64,000 nucleotides of DNA, from positions 1,944,001 through 2,008,000 of the forward strand of contig JAYKKM010000196.1 in the NCBI GenBank assembly GCA_035772405.1. The letters are read 5' to 3'. Within the stretch, counting starts at the first letter, position 1, and each line of letters starts with the position of its first letter. Below, piece after piece: positions 10,306 to 21,280 of this stretch. The notes under the pieces are model-generated. The model did no database searches. It saw only the letters and a program-made list of their open reading frames with translations, and was not told where the DNA came from. This stretch comes from Chrysogorgia sp. JL179-B06 (lineage: Eukaryota; Cnidaria; Anthozoa; Scleralcyonacea; Chrysogorgiidae). Position numbers and translations under genes: made by a program.

Positions 10306-10669
10306 TTCCAACACTCGAAATTTTCCTTTACCAAAAATCCTTAGAACCTGTAATTTAATCGAGTGAAATGCCAAATATTACTTGTAATATACCCAGAATC
10401 TTATCCCGGCATTACCACCACTATATATACAGAACTCGTGACTAGGCTCTCGGCAACGGCTTCCGTAGCTCAGTGGTCAGAGCACTGCACTAGCATCGCA
10501 GGGTCGCGGGTTCAATTCCAGCCGGAAGGCCTCTAAGTTGCATTTTTCGCAACTGGTCCCGGTTTGGTCTTAAAATGTATATATTCCAACACTCGAAATT
10601 TTCCTTCACCAAAAATCCTTAGAACCTGTAATTTAATCGAGTGAAATGCCAAATATTACTTGTAACATA
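10306..10669. mobile_element. tRNA-Ala-like element with terminal direct repeats
   Basis: An 85-bp box starting TTCCAACACTCGAAATTTTC occurs at 10306-10390 and again in the same orientation at 10584-10669. Between them is a tRNA-like region followed by TGCATTTTTCGCAACTGGTC. A second copy of the whole arrangement lies at 46207-46510. The layout (direct repeat, tRNA-like body, direct repeat) resembles either a tandem pair of a 278-bp unit or a TRIM-like or SINE-like element. A tail of A residues is not obvious. Confidence 0.65.
10459..10530 (+). tRNA. tRNA-Ala(AGC)-like sequence inside a repeat
   Basis: The sequence folds as a tRNA. The acceptor CTTCCG pairs with CGGAAG, the D-arm A box reads TAGCTCAGTGG, the anticodon stem CTGC/GCAG has loop CTAGCAT giving anticodon AGC, and the B box reads GGTTCAATTCC. 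The first acceptor pair is G:G and the fifth anticodon-stem pair is A:C, both unusual. Because the same tRNA-like body recurs in degraded form at 46360, I read it as the promoter body of a repeat rather than a translating tRNA gene. Confidence 0.45.
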
Positions 10670-11114
10670 TATGTATATGCTCTAACGCGAAGTAGCAAAA
10701 ACATTGTTTAATAAAACTGTTGTTTAATATATTTGATAAGCTCACTTGCTCACTGCCACACCCACCAAAATGTTTTTGTGGCCATGCCCACCAAAATGTT
10801 TGGATGGCCAGTTCTACTGCATCTGCAACATCACTCTTAACTAATTATGGTAGAATGTGGATCAAAGTGATGGAGTAAGTAGCCATGCTGACTGCCATAA
10901 AGGACCATCTGGATCCAATGGTACCTCATCCCTGAGGTTGGCAAGTCACCGACCTGTCTAATATGGGGAGAGGTATATATATATACAGTATACATGTATA
11001 TATATAGAGAGAGAGAGAAAACATGCTATAAACAAGAGACTACTTTACTTACCCCATTCTTTGCCTTTTTGCAAAATTCGTTTTATCTTGATTTGTGGAA
11101 AGAGATAAACTGCC
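10670..11114. other. Gene-free interval
   Basis: AT-rich DNA with a short TATA/GAGA microsatellite at about 10975-11018 and a repeated phrase CCACCAAAATGTTT near 10765-10800. I see no gene. Confidence 0.4.
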
Positions 11115-11122
11115 TTGAGACT

Positions 11123-11742
11123 CAAGGGCGGCGGAACAGTTTAAATATAGAGGGCGAGGGCAGAAGGCCCGCCAGAGACATCTAGGGGGTCCGGCAACAT
11201 GTGCACCCCCGGAAAATGTTTGATTAGCAAGGCTCAGAAACGGCATTTCCTGCGTTTTGCCAGTTTTCAGGGCAATATAAGGAGAAAAAATAACAAAATT
11301 TTACAATCCCTGTAGAGTTATATTCACACAAGCTTTCGTATGTGCACAGCTTTTCTTATTGATTAATAGGGATGTTTTAATCGTTTTTAATAAAATCTTC
11401 CTGTAATGTATATTAATCTTTCTTCACAAATGTACTCTTAATTCATCCTGAACATTTTTGGGCCTAATTTGCCATTATATATAGTCATTAAGACATGCGT
11501 GTCTCTCGCGCGAGTGTACTCATAAATTATGAGTATAAGGCTGGGCTTAATCGTGGGGGCGATGCCCAATTTCGCTCGCCCGCAATTTCTATCGACAAAA
11601 CCCCCTAGAACCCGCGCCCTTCCGCCCGCGCCCTTAAGTTCTCCCCAAAAAAACGCCTGCGGAGGAGGTAGGGCGATGCCCCCATGCACTTTAGGTTTCG
11701 TGGGGGCGGCTGCCCCCAATGCCCCCGCTTCCTCCGCCCTTG
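11123..11742. mobile_element. hAT-type MITE, 620 bp, 8-bp target duplication
   Basis: The ends are CAAGGGCGGCGGAAC and GCTTCCTCCGCCCTTG, imperfect inverted repeats. The 8-bp direct repeat TTGAGACT flanks it exactly (11115-11122, 11743-11750). CA...TG ends with 8-bp duplications are typical of hAT transposons. The open frames inside (for example around 11438-11762) come from GC-rich filler and show no transposase motif. Confidence 0.78.
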
Positions 11743-11750
11743 TTGAGACT

Positions 11751-13751
11751 GGGTATACTTAACTTTAATCATTCAGTAAAGAAAAAATCATTGTAATGTT
11801 AAGAAATATATCTATTCTTGTATTTAATTTTATATTCAAACATATATTGTAGTTAGTTCTTTATAATTAGCTTTGCTCTCATTGTAAGCTTTAAAAGCAA
11901 TACCTACTATATATGGTCATGCCAATAAACCCTTTCAAAATAAATAGTTGAACCTTGTTGGTTATGGGTCAAGTTTTCTTTGAATTTTGCCCGGATTACC
12001 CACGATTCACCTTCAACCATGAAAGGATCTATAAAGCTATCATCACCCACTGATAGTTTACCAAGCGGTCAGATGGCGAGATGCATGCCCAAGCGGAGAG
12101 GTGAGACATGACAAGAGGCACCAGTGAATCAGTGATCCCATGTAGAATGGGTGAGGACTCTGTGAAGCATCTGTTGGACCTGTTGAGGAACTTGCCAGCG
12201 AACCAGGTAGTGATCTGCGAACCTCTCCATCAAGTGTGAAAAGAAAGGGTAATTACCAAAAATATTAGAACACCCGACTAGAATCTGTGCGCTTCGCTAT
12301 TGAACATGCAACCCTAGCTGAGAATATAGTCCCCAGACCAGTGCTCGTCTAACAGTGGTCAGTCACACTTGATAATATGATGGCCAAAAATTACGTAAAT
12401 ACAGTTTTTTCAACTAAAGTGAAAAACAATTGTTCCTAATAAAAAGTTTTGAAATGCACATGCACACTTTTCGATGTGAATTAGTCTGAAATGTCAGCCA
12501 TTCACTCGGCGAAATGTATTATTTTTGAGGTTAAAATTTGCATTTTCCAACTTTTCAAGAAATTGGATAGCGAGAACCTGAATAACAATCCAATAACAAT
12601 GAATAGCGAAGCACGGTAATGACTTCAGTATGTATGTTTGTCTGAGTCTATAATTTATTCTTGCATTCCCAACAATAAAAAATGGCTATTTAGGAACCTT
12701 GAGATTCAATTTTGGTTTGTTTGTCTGAGTTTTGGTTCTATAAATAGCATTAACGCGCTCCGCTATTCCCCTTGCTGTAATTACTAATACTATTGTATCT
12801 TACTAGCTTTTATATAATTATTTACACATTTAAACTTCCTTCTATACTAACATATATTTATGTATACACTCTATGTACTGCAGTTATTGTATCTATTGTA
12901 ATTTATGTTCATTTTTATCATTTAAAGGGCGTACTTAATTTGGAGCCTAGCTCTGTTGTACTGTCCGGGCACCTTCTTGTAGCAATTAGGTGAAAGTGTA
13001 CTAAATAAAATAAAATCCCTATTTGCAGAATTTGTAAAACCTGCGTTTCTAGATTACGACCGTTTGTACGTACGCTATATGTTTAACCAGAAAAATCATT
13101 TGTTTTTAGGGAGAGGGTCATTTGTTTAAATACAGAATCCAACTCCCAATGTTGTGCTCGATCTTCCTTGGAGCCCGTTATTTTGTGTGAGCCTTGACAA
13201 GTAAAGACTGCACATGCGCAGTAGGGGCTGTCAAATCATCTGACAGTTAAGTAATAAATAAGTAAATAGGGTAAATTTACAATAGTACCATAATTACGTA
13301 AACAAAACTGTCTGACAGTAACTAGAAATCACAGTAGCGTACGTAGCAATTGGGGGCGGGAATACGGCATCTGCTTTTTCCAGATCAATTTGTATACACC
13401 ATAAAGATGGCGGTCAATTCATATTCTTTTATGTGCATATAAATTAGCCTTTCGAGCCTCGACCTTGTGTTTATATTATTGAGGTTGCTTTTTTAATCCA
13501 ACCAAGTCTATTGGAAATCCTTTGCACACGTGTGTCAACACCAATTCCGGCAATTTCTTCCAAGCCACATTGATTGTTATGTATGTAGATCAGAGATTTT
13601 AGCATTTAAAAGAAGCCACAGTTAGTTGACTGCCGTATTTGGTACTTATATATACTTATAAAATAACATGTATGCTACGCATGCTCCGCCAAAAATTTCC
13701 TTAAGTTTCTGCTCGTTCTCTTGTATTGTTTTATAAAAGAAATATCTAATA
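11751..13751. other. Two kb of gene-free DNA
   Basis: I find no exon supported by splice sites or recognisable protein. Scattered open frames are low-complexity AT-rich translations. The 12000-12250 segment is of more balanced composition and may be an old mobile element, but I cannot classify it. Confidence 0.4.
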
Positions 13752-13908
13752 GTTTTTCCGTGTTTGGATACTGTTATGCAAACACTCGGGAAGTTGCTCG
13801 ACTTTCGAAAAGCTAAAAAACACTCGCCGCGGCTCGTGTTTTTTACGCTTTTCTCCAGTCTCGCAACTTCCCGCGTGTTTGGATCACAGTATGCAAACAC
13901 GGAAAAAC
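13752..13908. mobile_element. MITE-like inverted repeat
   Basis: GTTTTTCCGTGTTTGGATAC at the left end is the complement of the right end (CAAACACGGAAAAAC). Inner arms with GGGAAGTTGC and CTCGTGTTTTTT also pair. The 84-residue frame across it on the minus strand is a by-product. Confidence 0.65.
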
Positions 13909-14189
13909 CATTATAGGTATTTATTTATTCCAAAACGCTTCAGTACTGCTAAAACGACGTTAAGGATGTTAAGTCAACTTAAGCAATAGTTCTGATCTCT
14001 CCACAAGTGAACGTCGTCATTGAAGGCGCATGCAACTACTCAGAGTGGCCGTTGTATAAACAGAACGAGAACGGCGTTGGTATGACTAATCATTTGTTAC
14101 ATGAATAATTCTTTTGTTTTGAATGACATCGTCGTTGAAGTTGACGTCGTAGATCTTAAAATGTTTGTAAAACGAAAATTAAGTTTTAG

Positions 14190-14610
14190 TTATTTAAATG
14201 AACTTCTAAAATAACGAAGAATTGTAATTTATAGCTCTTTCATATCTCACGTCGTTCTTGAGATATTTAGACTTTTGTAATATGCAAATGATAACCACCG
14301 GACGTCACGAGGTTTTTACACGTTTTTAGAAAATCAGGTATATCTTTGAGATTATTCGATAAAATCACTTGAAACTTTGCATATTACGACACTTCGTGAA
14401 ACTTAACATCATTACACCAAAATAGCAACGCCAAATTAATTTACTATATTTCTAATTACTTGATTTTCTGAAAATTTGCAAACCTCGTGACGTATAGGTG
14501 ATTTCATTTGCATATCATAAAAGTATAAATATCTCAAAAAGACGTGAGAATATGAAAGAACTCTAATTTACCATTCCTCGTTATTTTAGGAGTTCGTTTA
14601 AATACCGAAA
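14190..14610. repeat. Inverted repeat around a 'cold-loop' AT-rich core
   Basis: The left arm (TTCTAAAATAACGAAGAATT... TTTCATATCTCACGTC ... ACCTCGTGACGT in complement) reappears inverted at 14470-14600. A related sequence family (TTGGCGTTTACAACTCTTCC plus TCATATCTCACTTTG) occurs at 57840-58020, 58655-58720 and, as a fold-back, at 59745-60180. Confidence 0.6.
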
Positions 14611-14710
14611 ACATAATTTTCGTTTCAACACTTGATTATATGCATATAATCGTCCCGATCGTCTACGCACTTTTTGAAAATGAGAACCATCTTTTTAAAT
14701 AAGGTCCCTA

Positions 14711-14732
14711 ATATATATAGCATGTGACGTCA
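14711..14732 (+). promoter_or_regulatory. TATA-like run and palindromic CRE
   Basis: ATATATATA at 14711-14719 is followed by the perfect cAMP-response palindrome TGACGTCA at 14725-14732, about 115 bp before the start codon of the next gene. This is a plausible core promoter, but the CRE lies downstream of the TATA-like run, so its role is uncertain. Confidence 0.35.
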
Positions 14733-14845
14733 ATCAGAAATAAAAAGTCACACGTCGACACAGAAACCGTCAGTCAAATTCATTTTCGTATCTATATATC
14801 CTATGCTGGTACGCTCCTGTCTCAATTGAAACAATCACTCACAGC

Positions 14846-15490
14846 ATGCGAATGGCGTCCCGTCCACAAAACGAAGATGATCCGTGCAACGGCTTCACTA
14901 CAACGTCAACGAAAATGGTCGGGAAAGCAATTGGTGAGTTGGTGAAGACGATGCTGAAAATTACAAAGTTTCAAACTGATAAAAATATTGAGCCTATTAT
15001 CGAGGGTTTAGTGGAACATACGGATGAAATAGTGAAAACGGTTGAAGGACGACAATTACTACGCTCAATGAAACAAATGGTATCCAAACTTAAAGACAAA
15101 GAAGCGTTCGTGGCCATATTGTGGAGGATCTTCAACATAGCTCGACGTATTTCAGAGAATGGCCGTGGAAAGTTCGGCCTATTTTTGATGGGCGCTGCAA
15201 TGGTCATTTTCCTCTTATCAACAGCGACGGGTCTGGGTGAAGGGGCACTTGCAGTATGGCTGACCATGGCTGGGCGAACATTTGCTGGTCACCTGTTTAC
15301 CACAGGTACCTCATGGATACATAAAAGTTTGAAAGAGGTAGTTCCAAATAAAGAAACCTTCGTGACATTATTAAACATCCTCGTGCGTAACGAGCAAGCT
15401 CCACAGTTATCAAGTGATGAAATAAGACAGCTAGAAGCCAGACAATCTAGTGCATCAAGAGGCTCTTACAAGGACTGGGTATTCATTTGA
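14846..15490 (+). CDS. Unrecognised single-exon membrane protein, 214 aa
   Basis: The frame starts MRMASRP; the second ATG (14852, MASRP) has equal support. I do not recognise the family. Residues 20-110 are predicted helical and charged. Residues about 114-150 form one or two hydrophobic segments (KFGLFLMGAAMVIFLLSTA then GALAVWLTMAGRTFAG), with a Gly-rich turn between them that could be a membrane hairpin. The C-terminal 60 residues are soluble and end in WVFI. There are no Cys pairs or catalytic motifs. AATAAA signals follow at about 15606 and 15651. It is convergent with the AKAP11-like gene. Coding nature is supported by length, GC rise, a clean start and polyadenylation sites. Resemblance to pore or apoptosis-linked helical membrane proteins is only general. 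Confidence 0.6.
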   Translation: MRMASRPQNEDDPCNGFTTTSTKMVGKAIGELVKTMLKITKFQTDKNIEPIIEGLVEHTDEIVKTVEGRQLLRSMKQMVSKLKDKEAFVAILWRIFNIARRISENGRGKFGLFLMGAAMVIFLLSTATGLGEGALAVWLTMAGRTFAGHLFTTGTSWIHKSLKEVVPNKETFVTLLNILVRNEQAPQLSSDEIRQLEARQSSASRGSYKDWVFI

Positions 15491-15499
15491 CAATACTGT

Positions 15500-16170
15500 T
15501 TTGTGGAGGACCTTATGGTTAAATTAGATTGCACAATGAATAACTCACTATAAGTGTCCATGTTTTCATGAATATATTGTTTTAGAAGGAAGATAAGCAT
15601 GACATTAATAAAGTTACCTTAAACTTTATTTTAACAATAGATACCAAATTGTAATAAAGTCTTTTTTCTACTTTACAAGCAAGTTTGAACACTATATATA
15701 CATGTAACTCATAAAACGTTAAAATGATCAATGTATAAAAGGACCCGTTGTTTTCTCGCTAACGAATGGAGGGCGTAATAATTTGATAAGTAACAACATA
15801 ATGGCCATTCATAATTTAAAAGTGAATATGCAATTACAATGTTAAATTTAATTTTGACGTAATAGTGCAGGCTTGAGCACCTTTTTAGTTCAATGAGAGA
15901 CACTTATAGAAAAACGAAATACCCCAAAAAAAGAGCTAAATAAGTGACACCATCCATAGATTGACGTTAAAAAATGCAAAGGAATATGTCCAACATTTAC
16001 TACAATTGTCAATTGTGTTGTAATCTCTTAAGCTCATTGGTATTCTAGATTCTTGAGGATAAAACGAAAATGCAAGTACCGTATATGGAAACTAAAAATT
16101 TAATTAAGTGTATGTTTTGATGGCATATCTATAATTAGTTTTTCCATTGTAGTTGTATATATATTATATA
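15500..16170. other. Convergent 3' interval
   Basis: This lies between the 214-aa gene (plus) and the last AKAP11-like exon (minus). It holds AATAAA on both strands, including a minus-strand AATAAA near 15626, suitable for ending both transcripts. No further gene is seen. Confidence 0.45.
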
Positions 16171-16174
16171 AAAC

Positions 16175-16336
16175 CTAACGCTTTGGCTCATTCATCATAG
16201 ATTGCAAAAAGTCAAACAGCTGAGGCTGGTTGTGGGCGTGATTTTTGAGTTTCGTTTGGTAATATTCTAGGATACATTCCACAATGTCTGACACAAGCCA
16301 ACCATTTTTCTGTGCTCTATCACTGATCCAGGTAAT
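16175..16336 (-). CDS. AKAP11: AKAP11-like, last exon
   Basis: Acceptor CTTTAG then 53 codons and TAG. The peptide contains KNGWLVSDIVECILEYYQ and QLFDFLQSM, matching the end of AKAP11/SPHKAP-type anchors, where a 'GWKVGDLLQAVLQYY' type helix is followed by 'SLFDWLLE'. The exon enters in phase 0, as the donor of the large exon upstream requires. In the family this tail pairs with the preceding 'LQW-AS' helix, so losing it would truncate the conserved C-terminal domain. The exon is too short to stand out as an open frame. Confidence 0.75.
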   Translation of the reverse strand: MTWISDRAQKNGWLVSDIVECILEYYQTKLKNHAHNQPQLFDFLQSMMNEPKR

Positions 16337-16429
16337 CTAAAGAAAAATTTAACAATTCATTACTCGTATATCATGGTTAAAAAGATATAAGAACCACTTT
16401 GGAGGAGAGCCGGATATTGCATGCCACTC

Positions 16430-16560
16430 AAGGTATGCGGCAATGTGTATGCGGATTCACGAATGTATATTTAAAATTGATATTTCACGGCGTCCGCGGC
16501 TGGGAATCGAACCCCAATCTCGTACCCATAGCCTGTGTTACTTTTTTGGCTCTGACGACT
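16430..16560 (-). repeat. tRNA-like remnant, probable SINE fragment
   Basis: On the minus strand GGGGTTCGATTCCC is a good B box preceded by GGGTACGAGATT and followed by AGCCGCGGACGCC. The A-box half is not recognisable. It is followed by a G-rich run near 16583-16600. I take it as a degraded tRNA-derived element rather than a gene. Confidence 0.35.
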
Positions 16561-16689
16561 CAACCTCGTACCCAGGGTCGGTGCGGGGGGGGGGGAGGGG
16601 GGAGCGGAGATAAGACGCTAGGTACGAGTTTAGTACATATGAAGATGGTAACGCAGATAAAAAACAATCATACCTTGAGCTCGAGTCGT

Positions 16690-16810
16690 ATATGAGGTTT
16701 AGGTATTTTTAGTGTTGTTTTATCAAGCAAATACATGATTTCTTGCTCACTCACTTTAGCAAAATATTCCGCCATTTTGTTTTTTCATAACTAGTGAGTG
16801 ATTTTGTTTT
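16690..16810. repeat. Dispersed repeat, copy 1
   Basis: The stretch GTATTTTTAGTGTTGTTTTATCAAGCAAATAC... ATTTTGTTTTTTCATAACTAG is repeated with a few differences at 19741-19830. Both copies lie within the AKAP11-like gene. Confidence 0.6.
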
Positions 16811-17355
16811 GTCATTACTAGCTAATGACAGCCGAAAGCTCGTATCAATAAAAACTTTTATCAGTGTCATTATGTATAAACCTGATATCGGCTCGTATAT
16901 TTTTTCTGATATATATGAGCTGATAGCTTGCTAGTATAAGAACCAATCAGATTGCAGAATAGCTCATATATTCTGGATGTCAATATTATAAATGTATATA
17001 TCTTACTAGTCCTTGATAACGATAATCGACATGTAAATGCCAAATATCGAATTTGAAAAGGGGATCGTTTTTAGTCCACGACCCCTCCACCAACAATGAC
17101 AATGCATACAATACTGTATGTTTCACATAGGAAACTAAAAAATAACGTGACTGCGGCGGCAAAAAGACTGTATAGGTAACATCTAGACGGCGCATGCAGG
17201 GCACTGAAAATGATCTCCGACTCCTCTTCGTTAGTCGTTGCGCCTTGTGTGGAATAACCATGTAAGTTTGTATTTCAGCTAAATTTTCGTATAAAAACCA
17301 AGGAGAGGATACAAGAATAGATATATATACTTTTCCCGTACAGACTTGCTCTCGG

Positions 17356-17530
17356 TTAAAATAACAGCTTATTGACCGAGCGTCAAGTCCGTACAGTGAA
17401 CTAGTTATCGGACCAATGTTTTCATTACGGACCGAACGAGCACAGCGAGTTGAGGTTCGTGAAAAAAATGGAGGTCAGATGTATTTCTCTGTACAGACCG
17501 AACAAGCGAGGTCAATAAGCTGTTTATTAT
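17356..17530. mobile_element. MITE-like inverted repeat
   Basis: The left end TAAAATAACAGCTTATTGACC is the near complement of the right end (GGTCAATAAGCTGTTTATTAT). The interior has several GACCGA/GTACAG phrases. It lies in the intron between the last two AKAP11-like exons. Confidence 0.6.
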
Positions 17531-18146
17531 ATGGCCTCAATAACGAGAACTTTTCAGTAGTCATGCATGCATGCATTGTATGGCTTCACTAGCATATACC
17601 TGTACATTTCTTATATTCTCTTTCTTGTTTTGTTTTCAAAGTAAAGATGAACATATATTTCATGTCACTTGAAGTTTACTTCACGGTGTTCGTACTTTGT
17701 TGTTCCTTTACATGTATTTTTCAATTTCTCACTGCATCACTGTTTAAATCCTCCGTTTCTTTTTTATGCAAGTACGAATTCGCGTGGAAGTCTGAATAGC
17801 AGAATTCGTTTTGTGATTGTTTTTTGTCACTCAAGATTTTAACTGAGAGAAAAAATAACAATGAGAAAACAAGCTGCCATTAAAAATTGATTTTCTGATA
17901 TTTTGAAAAGTTTTGTCACGGAGATTTTGTGTTTTTGAATCTCTAAGGCATTAACAATGTTCATAATACCCTCGCAATTCCTGTGCAGGTCATTACGGCA
18001 AAATCCGGAACTGACACGTTGACCAATCATATTGCGAAATTTTTCCGGAAGTATAGCACTGGCCATATAATAAGTCTTTAATATGCTTAAATATATAATA
18101 GCAAAACCCCATGAAGACCTTAGGGTTGAAACAAAACGATTCATAC

Positions 18147-19456
18147 CTTTTTTAATCCCGTTTCTTCTTTTGCGTAGTAAATTAAACATGGACATCCTAT
18201 TGCTGAAGCGACAATCCATTGCATAGTCATCTGAAGTTGAACATCTTCCTCTACAGGTGTATTACGACTCGTGTCGCAAGCTAAAATATGTTTCCCATTT
18301 TCTGCAGCTCCATTGAACAGCTCCATAACATTGCATAAAATCCTGTTGCTCATCATTTCTGCAAAAACACGCAGAGAACTATAACGCCGTGAACGCAGGA
18401 GCCTCCCAGATTTATCGAATGCGGCTTTCGTAGAATCATTTTCACAAAAATCACGAGTCGTCGCCATGGCGCAATCTTTAGTTTTGTGTTTTGTTTCGCG
18501 CCGATCAGAATTTTTTGAAACAACATTAGTTTCCTCAGCAGAGCATTTCATATCGTCTGTGTATGTATCCACTGAAACTATCGATGGGGAATCCATGTAA
18601 GTGTTTAACGCTGGTAAATTATGCTTCTCTGGAGAAGGCATTTCTTTTATTTGACCAAAATCCGTGGAAATTGTATTGCTAGACATGTTCTTCGTTCCAG
18701 GGGACAGGCATTTTGAAGCGAGAATTACTGCAGATTGCATAACGGATTGCGCAATGTTGAATGCCATCGTCTCAATCCTGCAAGAGCATCGATTTTGAAT
18801 TGTTTTAGGCGCATTGGATAATGCAGTATCATCTGGAAAATCACCATTGATCTCATGAGATTGTGAGTTCATTGTGGGCCGGACATGGGACAATTTGTCG
18901 GATTCATCAAGATCCGAACTAGTCGAAACTGATGTATGTCTTTCCATGAGTTTCTTAATTTCAAGCTCGTTTCGTAAACCTTTCCCACACTGTAGCGATC
19001 CACAAATTCGTTGATCAGACACCAATGCTGTGACATCATTGGTCAAACTAACTGCGCCATTTATAGAAGACATCAAGGACTTGATAAGTAAATCACCATA
19101 AGTGTATTCATGAGCAGAAGACGACACAGATTTAAACGGTCGACAATGAGGATCATTATTGTAGCCTTTTGATCTCGCAGTATCTAAACGTTCGTCGCGC
19201 TGGTAAGATGGATTAATATGCAAGGAATAAGGAGTCTGATCATTTGTTTCACGGACATCTGCACTGTTACATTCCTTGGGTAACTTGAGTTTCCATGAAG
19301 CGTTTTCAATTGCGTGTTTAACTATGGATTTTGATAAAAGCTCACTGTAATGATTGACAAATGTTTTCGGTTCAGCGACACTGTTTGTGCCTATTTCATT
19401 CCTCTCGTTTTTAAATTCTCTTGGAAGTAAAGAAGCATCGCTTTCAGCTGTGGAAA
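18147..19456 (-). CDS. AKAP11: AKAP11-like, large exon with RII-binding-type helices
   Basis: The exon runs from acceptor TTTTATAG to donor AAG|GTATGA and codes for 436 complete codons. AKAP11-type proteins anchor protein kinase A (and, in vertebrates, GSK3 and PP1). Four amphipathic helices of RII-binding type are visible: YSELLSKSIVKHAIENA near the start (very like an AKAP11 LSKSIIKHSI segment), YGDLLIKSLMSSINGAV, MAFNIAQSVMQSAVILA, and FAEMMSNRILCNVMEL. The exon ends in VQLQMTMQWIVASAIGCPC, the conserved C-terminal 'LQW-AS' helix of the AKAP11/SPHKAP/AKAP110 group. Between them is Ser/Thr-rich disordered sequence. There is no in-frame ATG at the 5' end, consistent with an internal exon. 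The animal family is well defined in vertebrates; an invertebrate version this short (about 600 visible residues) is noteworthy. Confidence 0.78.
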
Positions 19457-19740
19457 CTATAAAATAATACAAATACGAACGAAAACATTAAATCTAGTTT
19501 GGTAAATCTAGTTTGGTAATACTAGCCTAGCTATATAGCTGTTGGTGGAAAAACAGATGCTATATATAATATATATAGGAATGAAAAATGATTAATTAAT
19601 GTTCATAATATTATTACATTTATCTTTAAAACAAATATTATAACATTACGGCCCGATTAGATGGTGCAGGAGTGAAGGTTGCAATGTGTACTGCATAACT
19701 GCATGTTCGTGGTGACATATATATGTACTGCTAGTTTGCC

Positions 19741-19830
19741 ACTCTGTATGGTATTTTTCGTGTTGTTTTATCAACCAAATACCTGATTTCGTGCTCATTC
19801 ACATTAGCAAAACATTCCGTTTTGTTTTTT
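19741..19830. repeat. Dispersed repeat, copy 2
   Basis: Second copy of the repeat at 16690-16810, in the same orientation. Confidence 0.6.
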
Positions 19831-19852
19831 TCATTACTAACATGAGGATATT

Positions 19853-19962
19853 TAACAATTAAACAACGAGCCCCAGTTGTCTATGAGCAGATAGTCAACG
19901 AGGGCGACACCCGAGTTGACTATCTGCTCATAGACAACGAGGGCAAGTAGTCTAATTGTTTT
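19853..19962. mobile_element. MITE-like palindrome
   Basis: TAGTCAACGAGGGCGACACCCGAGTTGACTA forms the centre, with arms GTTGTCTATGAGCAGA and its complement. The outer ends are TTTAACAATTAAAC and GTCTAATTGTTTTA. It is non-coding; the minus-strand frame crossing it is partly a real exon (20047-20113) and partly this palindrome. Confidence 0.65.
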
Positions 19963-20046
19963 AGTGCAGTCAACCATAAGCAACCTTTCTTCTTTAACGT
20001 AAAAAAGTCTTATCAAACATTGTTCCAAATTTTCAGATAGTTTCAC

Positions 20047-20113
20047 CTTTTTGTTTGTAGAAGTCTCCCCATTCAAAATGTAGAGTAGCTCTATGGCACA
20101 TGATAAACAATCG
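20047..20113 (-). CDS. AKAP11: AKAP11-like, small internal exon (tentative)
   Basis: A 67-bp segment between acceptor TTTTTTGTGAG and donor AAAAAG|GTGAAA reads RLFIMCHRATLHFEWGDFYKQK. It enters in phase 0 and leaves in phase 1, exactly what the flanking exons (21494-21583 and 18147-19456) need. The peptide itself is not recognisable, and another frame is also open here, so the evidence is phase and splice sites only. Confidence 0.4.
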
Positions 20114-20389
20114 CTCACAAAAAACGAGATTGTGATTACTTTGCTTCAAATTTGGTGTAGATATACCCCATAGGCATAAGCGAATTCATTGTCTTATTCG
20201 AAAATGTCAACTGACTGAACAATTTTCCATCACTTTCGGGCCAACATTTTCATGATTTCATCACTCGTATATAAATTTTAGCGGACGCCACGTTTGGCCT
20301 AGATTTCAGGTTTTGCTTGCAGCGTGAATATATCGTGGCTTCTGATTGGTCAGGATAGGAAAATTCCAGTTATAAGAATTAGGTTTGTG

Positions 20390-20490
20390 TTTGGATAACG
20401 TCATACTAGTGGTCTATCACAATAGACCACTAGTTACTACTCAGCCAATCAGAATGCCGAATTTGTAATAGACCACTAGTTGGTTGATAC
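20390..20490. repeat. Short hairpin repeats
   Basis: ACTAGTGGTCTATCACAATAGACCACTAGT is a perfect hairpin, and AATAGACCACTAGTTGG recurs at 20468. This is probably the end of a MITE. No gene is seen. Confidence 0.5.
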
Positions 20491-21018
20491 TAAAAACTGA
20501 TAGTCATAATAGCTAATATCTATAGCTCATACCAATAAGATTGCAGAATAGCTCATATCGATTTTCTCGGCTAAAATAGCTTGAATCGTCGATATTGTCG
20601 ATAAACATGAACATTTAGATGTATATATGAGTATCTTATATAAGTATAATTTACTTAATATCAAACATGAAGTTTTTTCTTTAATTCTGTTTACCGTTGT
20701 TCGTGTCTTTTAGGTTTTCGTCGGAGGTTTGGATCTTTTCATTAAACTTTGTGGTGCAGGATAAACCAACCCATGTTCTATTCAGCTCGTTACAGATATT
20801 TCTTCTCACGTTGTGGCTATGTCTTGGGTGAATACCAACTCCGGTTACTGCAACATGAATATTATTCCAATCGTCTCTCTATCAAGAGTAGAGTTTAAGC
20901 ATAATAGTTACTCGTATGTTAAAGTGTCTCTCAAGTGAAAAAATCGCTAGCATTTTTTTCGCTTTAATGAACAGAAAAGCATGGAAAGAGCGTTCATTGA
21001 AAATATGGAACGTGAACG

Positions 21019-21020
<2 letters not shown>

Positions 21021-21094
<74 letters not shown>
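21021..21094. repeat. (CAA)n microsatellite
   Basis: About 24 uninterrupted ACA/CAA units. They produce artificial poly-Asn, poly-Gln and poly-Leu frames on both strands. Confidence 0.95.
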
Positions 21095-21095
<1 letters not shown>

Positions 21096-21100
21096 TAAGA

Positions 21101-21280
21101 AATAGAAAACATTTTCCGTGTTTCCATAGTTATAGAAACACGAGTGAAAGTTTGGGAGAACGAGAAATGGCAGTGGGAACACGAGCCCGCAGGGCAAGTG
21201 TTTCCACGCTATTTCGAGTTCTCTCAAACTTTCTTGAGTGTTTCTATAACGTATGGGAACACGGAAAGATGTTTTCTATT
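21101..21280. mobile_element. MITE-like inverted repeat next to the (CAA)n tract
   Basis: AATAGAAAACATTTTCCGTG at the left is the complement of the right end (CACGGAAAGATGTTTTCTATT). Arms continue through GTTTCTATAAC and GAGAAC. TTTCCGTGTT tips are shared with 13752 and with a remnant at 24262. Confidence 0.65.

Noticed and set aside
11438..11762. GC-rich frames in the hAT-type MITE
   Set aside because: There is no transposase motif; both strands are open because of GC-rich filler.
16180..16336. BCL-2-type BH2 motif (W-x-x-NGW)
   Set aside because: The surrounding peptide and the phase link to the 'LQW-AS' exon fit the AKAP11-type C-terminus far better.
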